Shown in pieces: positions 8,610-19,043 of a stretch of DNA of 57,728 nucleotides. Below the pieces are notes generated by a model. That model did no database searches and was not told the DNA's origin. It worked only from the letters and a program-made list of their open reading frames with translations. The position numbers and the translations under genes are program-made. Numbering within the stretch: position 1 is the first letter of the stretch; each line of letters opens with the position of its first letter. This stretch comes from Verrucomicrobiota bacterium. Its GTDB lineage: Bacteria > Verrucomicrobiota > Verrucomicrobiia > Chthoniobacterales > Chthoniobacteraceae. The stretch spans positions 1 through 57,728 of the forward strand of contig VFJQ01000009.1 of the NCBI GenBank assembly GCA_009885995.1, in the 5' to 3' direction.

Positions 8610-11191
8610 TTCTTGAACATCTGATTGGCGCGGTCGCCGCCGCTCAGCACGTAGGCGAGCAGATCGAGAATTTCGTCCTTCGTCAGCATCGCGAGCAACA
8701 TCGGCGGCATCGGCGAGATCGGGCTTGGCTCGATGCTCTTCACTTCCTTGCGATCCACGCCGACGCGCTGGTTCGGATCGGAAGCGTCGGTGTTCAGTTG
8801 CACCGAGTCGCCGTTGAGATTCACGACGACGCCAATGACGGTCTCGCCGTTGTTCTTTGTCACGACGATAGGCACAAACTGCTCATTGATCACCTTGCTG
8901 GGGTTGATGATTTGATCGAGCAGATCGTGCGGCGAGTAGCGTCCGCCCGCGCCCGTGAGATCAGGTCCGGTCATGCCGCCCTGATTGTCGAAGCGGTGGC
9001 AGGTGAAGCACGCGGCGGCGCCGAACATCTTGCGACCATTGTCGAAGCTGCGGCCCTTCATGCCGCTTTTCGTGGCGGTGCTCAGTTCGTCGAGCGTCCA
9101 GTTCGTCGGCGTGCGGCCGGCAAACATCGCGCCGAGGTTCTCGATCACCGATTTCTGCTCAGGCTTCTTCTCGATCAGCGCGGCGAACTCGGCCTTCTCC
9201 GCGTCGGTGAACGTCGCGAGCGCGTCGGTGCGGATGAACTCGATGAACTTCTCGAAGCTCGCGCCGCCGCGGTAGTTCGCGGCTTTGAGGAACCACTCGA
9301 GCTGCGCGGTGCGCGTCTCCTTCGTCCAGCCAGCCTTCAGCATGCGGAGGCTGCGCGCGTATTCCATCTGCTCCTCCTGCGTCGGTGCGGCGGCGATCAA
9401 GGTCATGCCTTTCGCCGCGGCAGATGGCGCCTGCAGGTAGCAGAGTGTTTCGCAGAGGAGCCAGTTTTGCTCGAAGGTCTTCGCGGGGAAGAGTGGGTCG
9501 AGCTTCGCGATGAGCTTTTGCACCGTCGCGTCGTCGGGGCGGTCGAAGCGGTTCAGCACGATCTCGATCGTGCGTAGTGTGGTGAGTTGCTGGTCGGCGA
9601 AGTCGAGTGCGAGCAGCGCGTCGAGCAGCTTCGCGCGCATCGCCACATCAGTCCCACGAGTCCCATCGGTCCTATGCTGCGGGCACACGCCGGCGGCACG
9701 CGCGAGCGCCATCAGCGCCTCGGGGTTCTTGCTCGCGAGCGCCTTGTCCGCCCACGTGGCCGCGGGCTGATGTTCGATCGCTGTGCGCGCCGCCCAGCGG
9801 ACAAAGCGGTCCTTGTCGTCGAGATGCGGCCACGCCGTCTCGACCGCTTTCGGGTCCTGCTTGCCGTGGAAGGCTTCGAGCTTGTGCCGCAGATCACGCG
9901 CCGCGCTCGTCATCGCCTTCGCCTCGATCGGCGCGGTCGATTCGCTGCCCGTGTAAGTCACCCGATACAGCCCCGACTGCACGCGCCGCCCGCCGATCGC
10001 GAAATACATCGCGCCGTCCTTCGGATGAATGATCGCATCCGTGAGCGGCAGCGGCGAACCGCTGATGAACTCCTCCTTCGTCGCTTTGTAGCTCGCCCCG
10101 TCGGGTTCGAGATGAACCGCGTAGAGTTTTCCCCAGCTCCAATCCAGCGCGTAGAGCGCGCGCTGATACTTCTCCGGGAACTTCGCGCCGTAACCGAACG
10201 TCGTGCCCGTCGGCGAGCCGGGGCCGATGTCCACGACTGCGCCAAGGTTGTCCGGGTAAAATGCGGGCCGCTTCCCCGCGCCATTGCGCCAGCCGAACTC
10301 GCCACCGCTCACGACGTGATTGATCCGCGTGGGCCGATACCACGGCGTGTTGAAGTCGTATTCCATGTCCGCGTCGTAAGTGAACAGCTCGCCGTCGTGG
10401 TTCACCGCCGCGTCGAAGATATTGCGAAAGCCCGACGCGACCGCGGCGAACTCCTTCCCGTCCGGCGACACGCGATAGATGATCCCGCCCGGCCCCATCA
10501 CATCGCGCATGAAGCCGCGCCCGTCCGGCATCCGTGGCAGCAGATGATCCTCGCCCCAGATCTTCGGCACCGGCGAAGACGCGGTCATCTCCGTCGGCTT
10601 CGCGCCATTGCCGCAGACGAGATAGAGCGCCTTTCCATCCGCCGTCGGCAACACCGCGTGAACGCCATGATCGCCCTTCGCATCCATCGCGCGCAACAAC
10701 TCCACCTTGTCGAGCTTGTCGTCGCCGTCGCTGTCGGTGATGCGGTAAAGCCCGCACGGAATCTTCCCCTCGTAATCGTTCACGCCGACGTAGAGCGCGC
10801 CAAAGGCGAAGACCATGCCGTTCACCGCGCGGATGTCCGCGGGCACCTTCTCCACCTTCGCCGGATCGAGTGGCTGGCCCGCAGCCGGCGGAGCGAAGCG
10901 ATACAGCCCACCGTATTGATCGCTCGCGTAGATGCGCCCCTTGTCGTCGGTGCAAAGATTCACCCAAGAGCCCTGCTCGCCACCGGGCACTGAGTAGAGC
11001 AGTTCAACGGTGAAGCCTTTCATCGCCTTGATCCGCGAAATCGGCGTCGCCTTGTTTTCGCCGATCGCCGGGCCGACCGCGTCGGGGCGTTTGGGCTTCG
11101 CTTTCTTCGCTTCTTGCGCGACCGACGGTGCGTGAAGCGCGAGGAGGCCAAGGGCGATGGTTGAAACGAGGAGGTGGCTGTTGGGGCGCAT
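8606..11191 (-). CDS. PVC-type haem-binding CxxCH protein (beta-propeller plus cytochrome domain)
   Basis: An 861-residue exported protein with an N-terminal signal ending near SVAQ. Residues about 50-400 form a soluble-dehydrogenase-like propeller ([50 protein letters not shown]). A helical HEAT-like middle region follows. The C-terminal module of about 130 residues starts at C728-F-T-C-H732 and continues with [19 protein letters not shown] and [11 protein letters not shown], the pattern of the TIGR02603-type haem-binding domain found only in the PVC group. It should bind one c-type haem in the periplasm and probably passes electrons from sugar or other substrate oxidation; the donor is unknown. 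It overlaps the downstream sulfatase by 4 bp. Confidence 0.9.
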   Translation of the reverse strand: MRPNSHLLVSTIALGLLALHAPSVAQEAKKAKPKRPDAVGPAIGENKATPISRIKAMKGFTVELLYSVPGGEQGSWVNLCTDDKGRIYASDQYGGLYRFAPPAAGQPLDPAKVEKVPADIRAVNGMVFAFGALYVGVNDYEGKIPCGLYRITDSDGDDKLDKVELLRAMDAKGDHGVHAVLPTADGKALYLVCGNGAKPTEMTASSPVPKIWGEDHLLPRMPDGRGFMRDVMGPGGIIYRVSPDGKEFAAVASGFRNIFDAAVNHDGELFTYDADMEYDFNTPWYRPTRINHVVSGGEFGWRNGAGKRPAFYPDNLGAVVDIGPGSPTGTTFGYGAKFPEKYQRALYALDWSWGKLYAVHLEPDGASYKATKEEFISGSPLPLTDAIIHPKDGAMYFAIGGRRVQSGLYRVTYTGSESTAPIEAKAMTSAARDLRHKLEAFHGKQDPKAVETAWPHLDDKDRFVRWAARTAIEHQPAATWADKALASKNPEALMALARAAGVCPQHRTDGTRGTDVAMRAKLLDALLALDFADQQLTTLRTIEIVLNRFDRPDDATVQKLIAKLDPLFPAKTFEQNWLLCETLCYLQAPSAAAKGMTLIAAAPTQEEQMEYARSLRMLKAGWTKETRTAQLEWFLKAANYRGGASFEKFIEFIRTDALATFTDAEKAEFAALIEKKPEQKSVIENLGAMFAGRTPTNWTLDELSTATKSGMKGRSFDNGRKMFGAAACFTCHRFDNQGGMTGPDLTGAGGRYSPHDLLDQIINPSKVINEQFVPIVVTKNNGETVIGVVVNLNGDSVQLNTDASDPNQRVGVDRKEVKSIEPSPISPMPPMLLAMLTKDEILDLLAYVLSGGDRANQMFKK

Positions 11192-11226
11192 ATGGGTGGG
11201 TCTAATGATGTTTGTTTACCGGCCAA

Positions 11227-13221
11227 CTACTCCAGTCCCGGCGCCTGCATCTCTTTGAGCGTGCGGGCGTTGATCGGCGATTTGGGATGGAGGCCTTCGC
11301 CGCGTTTGTCGCGTTTGCCTTCGGCGGCGCCGGGGGTGCGGAAGACGGCCATCCAGTTGATGGCGAAGTCAGGGAATTCTTTTTGCATGACCACGGTGCG
11401 GTCCCAGTTGGCGAGCACGCGGGCCTTGGCGGCCTCGTCCTTGCCTTTGCCAGCCTCGAACTTCTGCATCGCGGCGCGGGTATCGACGACGAGCTTCGCG
11501 AACTCGAAGCCGCACCGGGTAAAGTGCAGGCGGCGGCGGTATTTTTCGTCGGCGGAGGCGAGCTTCGCGGCGGCCGAGTCGAGATGGGCCTGCGCTTGGG
11601 CGAAGAGCGCGGGCGTGTATTTCTCCGGCAGGTCGAAGGCGCGCCAGCGGCTCGGTTTCGCGGCCACGAACTCCATGCGCGTGTGCTCTAGCAGTTCCCA
11701 GTAGGCGTTCAAATCGGCGGCGGCGGGGCCGTAGGCGCGCTGGTAGTAGTCGTCCATCATCGCCTTCACATCGGCGTGCGGATTCCACGCGAGATGCGCG
11801 AGCGCGTAGTATTGCGGACCTTGGTTCGCCCAGTGATACCAGAACATGTCGAAGAAGATGCCGATGCAGTGGGTGCCGGCGGCGAAGCGGAAGTCCTCGG
11901 CGGCCTGCGTCATCGCCACGTCGGGCATACCCCAGGTGAGGCCGGCGGGATTGCCGAGATTGGGCCGCCACATGATGTGCTTCGCTTTCGCGGCCCAGTC
12001 GGCGTGTTGCTTCATCGGCGTCTCACGTTCCTTGGGGTTGCGCATGGCGAAGTTGCTCACGCTGGCGACGATGACGTTTTCATCCGGCACGGCGGCGATG
12101 GGCGCGGGGCGCGAGTAGCCGTAGGCGAGCAGTTGCACATAGAGTTCCTTGTCCGGGAAGCGCTGCTTCAGCATCCGTCCGAGCGTGTTGGCAAACTGCA
12201 CCTGACGGTCGCTCAGCGCGGGGCGATCCTCCCCTTTGTTCTTCCAGCGGAAGGGGAACTTCTCGCCCTCGGGATGGTCCTTGGCCTGACAGTCTTTGCA
12301 CACGCAATGGCCGTAGCCGTAGCCGTCGTTCTCGCTCACGTTGAAGAGGCGCTTCGTGGGATTCTCGCGGAGTTGTTCCTCCACCTCGACGAGCCATTGC
12401 TGCCAGACTTTGGGATTGGATTCGCACATCTTCGTGTTCCTGGTCTCCGGATTCGGACTGCGAGTGCCGTCAGGCTGCAGCGCGAAGAAATCGGGATTCG
12501 TCTTCGAGTATTTCTCCCACCAGTCGCCGAAGCCATGACCGCCCTCGAGTTCCATCGAGTCGAGCTGCAGGCGTTGAAACCGCGCCCACAGTTCGTCCGG
12601 CCCCTCCTTGTTGTCGCCGAGCGAGAGCTTCGTGAACAGGCCCTCCCGCGCCCGAATCTGCGGATGATAGCGCACCTCGCCCGGCGCGATGGCGATGCGT
12701 TCTTGTTTGATCACATCCTCCTCACCGGGCCACAGCCAGCGCACGCCGAGTTGGTCGCGGAGGAAGGTATAAACCGCGTTCGCCGTGCCATACTCCTGCT
12801 GCACGCCGGTCGCCGTCGAGAGCCGCTTCTTCACCGTCATGTGCGCCGGATCCCAGCGGTCGCGCCCCGCGATGACGAGATGCTTTTCATTCGCCGCGAT
12901 CAGAGTCTCCTCCGCGTGTTGGAAATCGAAGTCGGTCTTCGGGAACAGCGTCTTCAGCACCGGCTGCACGCCCACCCAAATCGCCCGCTCCGGCACCGGC
13001 TGTGGCTCGCCATCCAGCACCGCAGGCTTCACTCCGCTGATCTTCTCGATGTATTCCGCCAGCGTCACCGCGGCATCGCGCGTGCGTGGCGGCGCGCCCT
13101 TGAAGACGATGATCGGTGCGGGCGGCGTGTCCTTCGAGAAGAGGAGGAAGTCGGCGGCGTGAAGGTTTGCCGCAATGGTGAAGAAGGCGCAGCAGAGACG
13201 AAGCAGGTGTTTCGATTTCAT
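11227..13221 (-). CDS. DUF4838 secreted glycoside-hydrolase-like protein
   Basis: A 664-residue protein with signal peptide MKSKHLLRLCCAFFTIAANLHA. An N-terminal alpha-glucuronidase/GH20-type alpha-beta domain (about 25-170) contains TRDAAVTLAEYIEKISG and AVYTFLRDQLGVRWLWPGE. The central part has the DUF4838 pattern: CVCKDCQAKDHPEG after FNVSENDGYGYGHC, then a TIM-barrel-like region with LAYGYSRPAP. The C-terminal 200 residues are helical, with MMDDYYQRAYGPAA. Family knowledge: DUF4838 proteins resemble glycosidases, and their substrates are largely uncharacterised. It sits 33 bp after the sulfatase gene (13255-14718) and 35 bp before the haem-binding protein gene, so it is in the same unit. 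Confidence 0.85.
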   Translation of the reverse strand: MKSKHLLRLCCAFFTIAANLHAADFLLFSKDTPPAPIIVFKGAPPRTRDAAVTLAEYIEKISGVKPAVLDGEPQPVPERAIWVGVQPVLKTLFPKTDFDFQHAEETLIAANEKHLVIAGRDRWDPAHMTVKKRLSTATGVQQEYGTANAVYTFLRDQLGVRWLWPGEEDVIKQERIAIAPGEVRYHPQIRAREGLFTKLSLGDNKEGPDELWARFQRLQLDSMELEGGHGFGDWWEKYSKTNPDFFALQPDGTRSPNPETRNTKMCESNPKVWQQWLVEVEEQLRENPTKRLFNVSENDGYGYGHCVCKDCQAKDHPEGEKFPFRWKNKGEDRPALSDRQVQFANTLGRMLKQRFPDKELYVQLLAYGYSRPAPIAAVPDENVIVASVSNFAMRNPKERETPMKQHADWAAKAKHIMWRPNLGNPAGLTWGMPDVAMTQAAEDFRFAAGTHCIGIFFDMFWYHWANQGPQYYALAHLAWNPHADVKAMMDDYYQRAYGPAAADLNAYWELLEHTRMEFVAAKPSRWRAFDLPEKYTPALFAQAQAHLDSAAAKLASADEKYRRRLHFTRCGFEFAKLVVDTRAAMQKFEAGKGKDEAAKARVLANWDRTVVMQKEFPDFAINWMAVFRTPGAAEGKRDKRGEGLHPKSPINARTLKEMQAPGLE

Positions 13222-13254
13222 GAGAGGAACTTCCGTCGTGAGTAACGTGCAGCT

Positions 13255-14718
13255 TCAGTCCGGGATCGGATCGCTCGCGCCGGCGTCCTTGCCTTCCCAA
13301 TTCACCGCGCCCGTCGCGGCGTCGTAGAGGAGGATGCGGCTCTTGCTGCCGGGCACGGGTTTTTTGTTCACCTTCGGCAGCCACTTCGCGAGGTCGCGCT
13401 TCACGTCGGCGAGCTTCGCGTCGGCGGCGAGGTTCTTCCATTCGTTCGGGTCGGCCTGCATGTCGTAGAGTTCCTCGCTGCCATCGGCGTAATGGATGTA
13501 GCGCCAGCGTTCGGTGCGGATGCCGTGGTTGTCGTGATTGTGTGTGGTGATTGCCGGCCACTCGCGCGGCGCATTCGCATCACGGAGTTGCGGCACGAGG
13601 CTGTGGCCTTCGAGATCAGAGCGCGCGGGGAACTGCGTGAGTTCAAGCAGCGTCGGGAAGATGTCGAGCAACTCGGCGGGGCGCGCGCACTTCGCTCCCG
13701 CAGCGATGCCCGGGCCGGCGAAGATCAGCGGCACGCGCGTCGAGCGATCCCAGAGGGTGTTCTTTCCGGTGATCGCCTTTTCGCCGACGTGCCAGCCGTG
13801 GTCGCTCCAGAGCACGACGATCGTGTCCTTCGCGCGCCCGCTCGCCTCCAGTGCGGCGAGCACGCGGCCGACCTGCGCGTCCATGAAACTCGTGCTCGCG
13901 AGATATGCGCGCACGAGCGGACGCCACTCGTTGCGTTCCTTCAGCGTGTGCAGGCGCGGCTCGGGCAGCTTCCAGTGCAGATACCAGGAGAAGCGCGGCG
14001 TGTCGTCGCGGTCGCCATCGAGCACCGGCGGCATCTGGAGCGTCGCGGCGGGGTAAAGATCGAACCACTTCTGCGGCGCGTAACACGGCACGTGTGGCAG
14101 GCGAAAACCCGCGGCAACGAAGAACTGCTTGTCCTTCGGCGCGCCTTGCAGCGCCTCGATCGTCGCACTCGCGATCTTGTAGTCCGCAGCATCTTCATCG
14201 CGCTCCGGGAACGGCCCCCAATCCATCGCCGGGTGCCGCGGCTCGGGCAGATTTGCGAATGGCTTCTTCGGCTTGCCCGTGCCCGGTGCCGGTCCCCACG
14301 TGTTAAACTCCGGCCCGCGATCCTTCGGCTTGAACGACCCGTCGTGGTAAATCTTCCCGCACGTGAACGTGTGATAGCCGGCTTGCGTGAAGGTCTGCGG
14401 CAGTGTGACGTGTGCCTTCGTCTGCTCCACGTCGCGGATGCCCGGCGACAGCCCGTAGATGCCGGTCGAAGACGGACGCAACCCCGTGAGCAGGCTCGAT
14501 CGCGACGGATTGCACAGCGGCGACTGGCAGTGCGCATTCGTGAAAAGCGTGCCGCGCGCCGCGAGCCCGTCGATGTGCGGCGTCTTCACCTGCGGATGCC
14601 CGCCGAGGCAGCCGATCCAGTCGTTCTGGTCGTCGATGGCGATGAAGAGGACGTTCGGCTTGTCGGCAGCGCCGAGCGTGGCGATCACAGCGAGTAGGAT
14701 GAGCAGCGTGAGTTTCAT
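13255..14718 (-). CDS. Secreted sulfatase, iduronate-2-sulfatase-like
   Basis: A 487-residue protein. The start is the Met of [18 protein letters not shown], a signal peptide; the open frame further upstream to 14790 lies in the neighbouring gene. Active-site features are D29-D30 (FIAIDDQNDW), the formylglycine Cys C69 in CNPSR followed by SSLLTGLRPSSTGIYG, and a later WSDHGWHVGEKAITGKNTLW segment with the second metal/substrate residues. The TGLRPSSTGIYG and GYHTFTCGKIYHD patterns match the IDS/choline-sulfatase branch. The ATG overlaps the stop of the ceramidase-like gene by 4 bp. It probably desulfates a uronate or hexose residue in an extracellular glycan (inference). Confidence 0.93.
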   Translation of the reverse strand: MKLTLLILLAVIATLGAADKPNVLFIAIDDQNDWIGCLGGHPQVKTPHIDGLAARGTLFTNAHCQSPLCNPSRSSLLTGLRPSSTGIYGLSPGIRDVEQTKAHVTLPQTFTQAGYHTFTCGKIYHDGSFKPKDRGPEFNTWGPAPGTGKPKKPFANLPEPRHPAMDWGPFPERDEDAADYKIASATIEALQGAPKDKQFFVAAGFRLPHVPCYAPQKWFDLYPAATLQMPPVLDGDRDDTPRFSWYLHWKLPEPRLHTLKERNEWRPLVRAYLASTSFMDAQVGRVLAALEASGRAKDTIVVLWSDHGWHVGEKAITGKNTLWDRSTRVPLIFAGPGIAAGAKCARPAELLDIFPTLLELTQFPARSDLEGHSLVPQLRDANAPREWPAITTHNHDNHGIRTERWRYIHYADGSEELYDMQADPNEWKNLAADAKLADVKRDLAKWLPKVNKKPVPGSKSRILLYDAATGAVNWEGKDAGASDPIPD

Positions 14719-16187
14719 AGACTTTTCAAAACCTCGATCGCCTTCGCCTCGAAGATCCGCTGCCACTCCGGCGCGACGAGCGTGTCGCAATCCTCCTGCG
14801 CGTAGCCGGTGTTGCGCCGCTGCTCTACGGTCGGCGTGTAGTAGATGTAGCCGTTCGTGTAGCCGGCGACGAAGGCGTGCGGATCGTTCGCGGCCTTCTT
14901 AATGTTCAGGCCGACTTGCACGGTGAGTTCGCCGGGGAAAGTCACGAGCTTGAAGTCCCCGATGCGCACGCCGCAGACCTCGACATCGAGCGTCGGCTTC
15001 CCCGCGGCCTGCGTCTGCGCGAGGTGCTTCTTGAGCAAGGCGAGGTTCGTGTTCAGCCGCGTGAGATGCTCCATCGTCGCGAGGTTTTGCAGATACGCGT
15101 CCACGCTCGCGCGGTTGTCGGCGTCGAACTGTGTGATGGCCTTGCCGTCGTGCAGATAGCTCTGCGCGTAGTGCGACGGGAAATCCGGCCAGAGCTTCTG
15201 CTCGATGAGCAGCGGCAGGAAGGTCTTGAAGTTGATGTTCGTCGGCTTGAGCGCCGCGAGCAGCTTCGCCTGCTCCGCCTGGATCGCCACGATGCGCCGC
15301 TCGTAGTCCGCCGCCCGCGGCACGGAGATGACTTCATTGCTCACCTTCAATTCACCTCCCGCCTTCGTCGCGATCTGCCGCACCGCACTCAACACACTCG
15401 CACCGAGCATCGTCCCCAGCGGCTCCGCATCCGCCGGGCGAGTCACTTCCTTGTAGCGCACCGGATTGATGTCGCCCGCGCAGCCCTGCACGAAGAACGC
15501 GACCACACCGAGCGATTCCTCGATCACCTTCGACGCGAAGCCGGGAAAGTCTGCCGAGTTGCCCTTGCTCGGCGGGTTCATGATCGGGTGACACGCGAAG
15601 TGGTAGAGCACCGCCAGCGGCGTGCCGTCCGCGTGATCGAGCCGCAGCAGCCCGACCTGCGGATCGATCGCCCCGACGCCTGCCACGTCTTCATCGCGAG
15701 GCATCGAGTAAGCGCGCCGCATGTCCACCTCGCTGCCGTCCTTCATTTTGATCCGGCGGTTCTCGCTGATGCGGTCCTCGAGCCCCGCGCCCGCGCCCGC
15801 TTTCACCGGCACCAGATTCTTCGCCGCATCCTTCACCACCTGCACCACGAGCTGCGCCGTGTCCGCGCGCACGACGCCATGGCAATGGCTCGCATTGATC
15901 ACCACGCTCGTCGGCGGCACGCCCAACTCCTTCTCCAACTGCCCGCGCACCGTCGCCAGAAAGTTATTCCCGATCCGCCCGATCTCGCCGATCGCCACCG
16001 CATCGATCGTGATGAGCACGAGTGTTGTGCTCTCGCTTTTCAAGACGAGCGCCTTCGCGAAACACGGATCATTCACCGGCCCGGCTGCGCGATCTGTGAT
16101 GTCCACCTTCGCGACGCCCGCGCGCAGTTCCGCTGCGTGCAGCGCAGACGCGGCGAGGATCAGCGTGCAGGCGATGAAGCGTTTCAC
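14715..16187 (-). CDS. Neutral/alkaline non-lysosomal ceramidase-like protein
   Basis: A 490-residue protein with signal peptide [18 protein letters not shown]. The mature N-terminus ([17 protein letters not shown]) and the metal-binding stretch [12 protein letters not shown], then [23 protein letters not shown] and [13 protein letters not shown], match the neutral-ceramidase N-terminal domain: an alkaline-phosphatase-like Zn site with paired His, and the GxxGDxxP motif. It is shorter than true ceramidases, which carry a C-terminal Ig-like domain. Many bacterial relatives have unknown amide or ester substrates. Both ends overlap neighbours by 4 bp (sulfatase downstream, esterase upstream), so it belongs to the sulfatase operon and may deacylate the same substrate. 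Confidence 0.85.
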   Translation of the reverse strand: MKRFIACTLILAASALHAAELRAGVAKVDITDRAAGPVNDPCFAKALVLKSESTTLVLITIDAVAIGEIGRIGNNFLATVRGQLEKELGVPPTSVVINASHCHGVVRADTAQLVVQVVKDAAKNLVPVKAGAGAGLEDRISENRRIKMKDGSEVDMRRAYSMPRDEDVAGVGAIDPQVGLLRLDHADGTPLAVLYHFACHPIMNPPSKGNSADFPGFASKVIEESLGVVAFFVQGCAGDINPVRYKEVTRPADAEPLGTMLGASVLSAVRQIATKAGGELKVSNEVISVPRAADYERRIVAIQAEQAKLLAALKPTNINFKTFLPLLIEQKLWPDFPSHYAQSYLHDGKAITQFDADNRASVDAYLQNLATMEHLTRLNTNLALLKKHLAQTQAAGKPTLDVEVCGVRIGDFKLVTFPGELTVQVGLNIKKAANDPHAFVAGYTNGYIYYTPTVEQRRNTGYAQEDCDTLVAPEWQRIFEAKAIEVLKSL

Positions 16188-17047
16188 TTCTTCAGCGCGT
16201 TGCCGACAAACGCAGACAGCGCCTTCGTCGCCGGATCATCAGGCAGGCCGAGGTCGTCGTTGAGCTTCACGTGGCTGGTGTCCTTCGCGCCGAAGACCGT
16301 GACGGGAACGCCCGCGTCTTTCAGCACCGCGCCGAGACGAAACGCCTGTGCGCTCGTGTCGGGATGACTGGCGACGTGGAGGATGAGGAAGGGCGGGATG
16401 CCTTTGCCCTTCGCCACGTGCGTGACGGCGGAGAAATTGATGTGGTTCTCGGCGGTGTTACCGAACTTTTCCCGATGGCCATTCACTCGCGGCGGCAAGT
16501 GATGCACACGCACACGCGTCTCGGCGGTCTCGATGATCGCGGGCACGTCGTAGGTGTCGCCATCCACGGGCACGCAGCCGATGAGCACATCGAACGCGAC
16601 GCCCTCCGCTTTCAAGTAACGTTCATCCGTGCAGATGATCGCCGCGAGTTGCGCGCCCGCGGAATGTCCACCGACGAGCACGCGCTTCGGATCACCGCCA
16701 TGCTCGGCGATGTGCTTGTTCACCCAACCGAAGGCCTTTGCGACATCGCGAATGAGCGTGCCCATGTCCACGGTCGGCAGCAGACGGTAGTTCGTGGAGA
16801 CGAAGACGAAGCCTTTGTCCATGAACCACTGCGGCTTCACGGCCGCGTCGCTCTTATCGCCCTGCGTCCAGCCGCCGCCGTGAATCCAAAACACAACGGG
16901 CAGGTTCTTCGCGTTTGCGGGCGAGTAGATGTCGAGCACGTGTCGCTCGTGGCCGTTCTCGACGTAGGGAATGTTGCGCTTCACGTCCTGCGCATGTGCG
17001 GCAGCGGTGAGGGTCATGGCGATGAGGAGATGAGTGAGTAGTTTCAC
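16184..17047 (-). CDS. Secreted alpha/beta-hydrolase, carboxylesterase type
   Basis: A 287-residue protein with signal peptide [19 protein letters not shown]. It has the oxyanion-hole motif HGGGW (56-60) and the nucleophile elbow GHSAG (Ser129). A late Asp/His region has DTSAQAF and KDTSHVKLN, the latter probably holding the catalytic His. The layout is that of BD-FAE / hormone-sensitive-lipase-like esterases that remove acetyl or feruloyl groups. A secreted esterase among sulfatases suggests removal of acyl decorations from the same glycan (inference). The stop overlaps the ATG of the ceramidase-like gene by 4 bp, and the start lies 7 bp after the DUF1080-like gene. Confidence 0.88.
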   Translation of the reverse strand: MKLLTHLLIAMTLTAAAHAQDVKRNIPYVENGHERHVLDIYSPANAKNLPVVFWIHGGGWTQGDKSDAAVKPQWFMDKGFVFVSTNYRLLPTVDMGTLIRDVAKAFGWVNKHIAEHGGDPKRVLVGGHSAGAQLAAIICTDERYLKAEGVAFDVLIGCVPVDGDTYDVPAIIETAETRVRVHHLPPRVNGHREKFGNTAENHINFSAVTHVAKGKGIPPFLILHVASHPDTSAQAFRLGAVLKDAGVPVTVFGAKDTSHVKLNDDLGLPDDPATKALSAFVGNALKK

Positions 17048-17054
17048 GGTATTT

Positions 17055-17780
17055 TTATTTCAGCTTCCACGCTTTCACCGCGTCCACGTGCGCGGACTTA
17101 TTCACGGCGAGCGTGATCATGTGCTTGGTAGGGTGCGCGATGCCGTCGCTGTTGAATTCGCCGATCGCTTTGCCATCGATCGTCGCGCGCATCGCATCAC
17201 CTTCCACGACGACGAGCAGCGTGTGCCAGTCCTCGTTCAGCGTGAGCGGGAAGTTTTTCGTCTTGCTCTTGAGCAGTGTGGCGAGTTCCGGCGACTTACC
17301 GCCCTTCTCCCGGCGCTCGCGGATCGCGTTGTCCATGCCGCCGGTTTTCGAATCGGTGAGCGTGATGCCTTTCAGCGTCACGCGTGCGATGCAGAGGTGT
17401 CCGGCGTGGACGGTCTTGAGTTCGCGATCGACGAAATCGAGGCCGAGGTCGTCGCCCGCGCCGAGCTTGAACTTCAGCTCCACCGCGCCGTCTTGAAACG
17501 CGACATCGTGAAAGATCGCGACACCGTGATCGGCCTCGGCGTGCTTGGTGATGTGCATCGCGCCATCGGCGAGATCGACCTGTTTGTGTCCCTTCGCGCG
17601 CCACGCACTATTCGCCTTCCAGCCGTTGCCGATCTCTTCCCTGTCGGGCGTGGATTCATTGCGGTCGAACTCGTCTTCAAACAGCAGCGTGCCGTGACCA
17701 TTGATGAGCGTTTCGTCATCGGCCGCGAACGCAGACGCGCCGAGGAACAGGATGTGAATGAGAGTGAGGTGGAGTTTCAT
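17055..17780 (-). CDS. DUF1080/laminin-G-like beta-sandwich protein
   Basis: A 241-residue protein beginning [19 protein letters not shown] (signal peptide). The mature part has the concanavalin-like pattern seen in DUF1080 / 3-keto-glucoside hydrolase-type proteins: [12 protein letters not shown] and [13 protein letters not shown] near the start, [18 protein letters not shown] in the middle, and [23 protein letters not shown] near the end. It probably binds or acts on a glycan outside the inner membrane; the catalytic activity of this subgroup is uncertain. The ATG overlaps the stop of the upstream alpha/beta hydrolase by 4 bp. The open frame extending to 18059 is a shadow of that neighbour. 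Confidence 0.82.
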   Translation of the reverse strand: MKLHLTLIHILFLGASAFAADDETLINGHGTLLFEDEFDRNESTPDREEIGNGWKANSAWRAKGHKQVDLADGAMHITKHAEADHGVAIFHDVAFQDGAVELKFKLGAGDDLGLDFVDRELKTVHAGHLCIARVTLKGITLTDSKTGGMDNAIRERREKGGKSPELATLLKSKTKNFPLTLNEDWHTLLVVVEGDAMRATIDGKAIGEFNSDGIAHPTKHMITLAVNKSAHVDAVKAWKLK

Positions 17781-19030
17781 GGTTGGAATTGGACGGCTGT
17801 GGTGACCATCGCGCTGCGTTCGTCGGTGAGAGCGACGAACCATGTGTTCGCTTCGTCGGGCGGTATCGGCGCGGTGATCGTGTCCTCGCTGAAGCTCGCC
17901 GCGACGGTCTGCCACGTGCGCTTCGAGCGCAGTCCGGAGTCGGTCGTATAGTGGAGCTGCGCGCTTTTCAGCGGCACGGCGCTTTGAAAGGAGAGTTTGA
18001 TGTGATCGCCTTCGATGACTGGCGTGCCGGGCGCTGGCAGTGGTTCCCCTCCGCGGCATTTCGAGTCGATGAATAGCCCGATTTCCTGCGGCGCCCAGCC
18101 CGGCGGATGGCCATGCCGCATGTTCACCTCGATGCGCATCTGCTTCTCGCCCGGCACGACGTTGAAGGACTTCATGTAGCTATCGAGCACGTAGTGGACG
18201 TCGTTCGTGCCGTTCACGAAGAGGATCGGCACGCGGCAACGCGGGAGCAGGCTGCCGGGGTCGTATTCCTTTACCCAGGCGGCTTTGCGGTCGCCGAGCG
18301 CGTCGATGCTCGGCTTCTGCACGGACTCGCCCTCGTGCAGAAAGCCGCAGCCATAAACGGGGACCGCGGCTTTGAAGCGATCGTCGAGCGAGGCGACGAG
18401 GCACGTAGTGTAGCCGCCCCAACTGATCCCCGTTACCGCGGTGTTTTCCGCGTCCACCTCCGGAAACGAACGCAGCAGCGAGTGCGCGCGGATCACGCTC
18501 GCGGCAGCGTGAAAGGGCCAGTCGTCGCTCGTGTCTCCGCCGATCGCATCGAACTTCTCCGCCTCTCCGTGTTGCGGACCGCCGTTCGGCAGCCGCGTGC
18601 GAAGTGTCCGGTCGGACTGATGCCCGACCGGCGCGCCGGTCGCCGAATCGAAATTTGGCTCTGGTGGACGCGACCCTGACAGATCCATCGCGATCGCCGC
18701 ATATCCGCGTTTCGCCCATAGCCACACCCAGTCCGCAAACGCTGTCCCGCCGCCGCCGTGGATGAGCACGACGCCAGGAAATTTCGCGCCCGGTTTCGCT
18801 TTACCGAGCGTGATTGGCGAGGCGTAGAACGCGAAAACCTCGGTCGGTTTGCCGAGATAGTTTTCGCCGGCGTAGAGCAGCGAGTGGATCGGGCCCTCGC
18901 GCTTCTCCCACTTCACGGCGGGCACATTGGTCTTGAGCGCGGTGAGATTCCACGGGCCGACTTGCTCGGCGTGCGCGGCGCGGACGAGGACGAGGCAGAT
19001 GATGAGGGACGCGGCGCGATGGATGTTCAT
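17777..19030 (-). CDS. Secreted alpha/beta hydrolase, acetyl-xylan-esterase/dienelactone-hydrolase-like
   Basis: A 417-residue protein. The start is taken at [21 protein letters not shown], which makes a proper signal peptide and leaves 13 bp from the gene upstream; a longer frame to 19099 overlaps that gene. The alpha/beta hydrolase core has the strand-turn [13 protein letters not shown] and the nucleophile elbow GISWGGY (Ser203), with a strand carrying [15 protein letters not shown] (acid) and a later His-containing segment MRHGHPPGW. About 90 C-terminal residues form an extra Ig/PhoPQ-regulated-like beta domain. It resembles acetyl-xylan esterase or PqaA-type proteins. Its place between glycosidase and DUF1080 genes suggests it de-esterifies the shared substrate. 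Confidence 0.83.
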   Translation of the reverse strand: MNIHRAASLIICLVLVRAAHAEQVGPWNLTALKTNVPAVKWEKREGPIHSLLYAGENYLGKPTEVFAFYASPITLGKAKPGAKFPGVVLIHGGGGTAFADWVWLWAKRGYAAIAMDLSGSRPPEPNFDSATGAPVGHQSDRTLRTRLPNGGPQHGEAEKFDAIGGDTSDDWPFHAAASVIRAHSLLRSFPEVDAENTAVTGISWGGYTTCLVASLDDRFKAAVPVYGCGFLHEGESVQKPSIDALGDRKAAWVKEYDPGSLLPRCRVPILFVNGTNDVHYVLDSYMKSFNVVPGEKQMRIEVNMRHGHPPGWAPQEIGLFIDSKCRGGEPLPAPGTPVIEGDHIKLSFQSAVPLKSAQLHYTTDSGLRSKRTWQTVAASFSEDTITAPIPPDEANTWFVALTDERSAMVTTAVQFQP

Positions 19031-19043
19031 GAGATGGCGTGCT

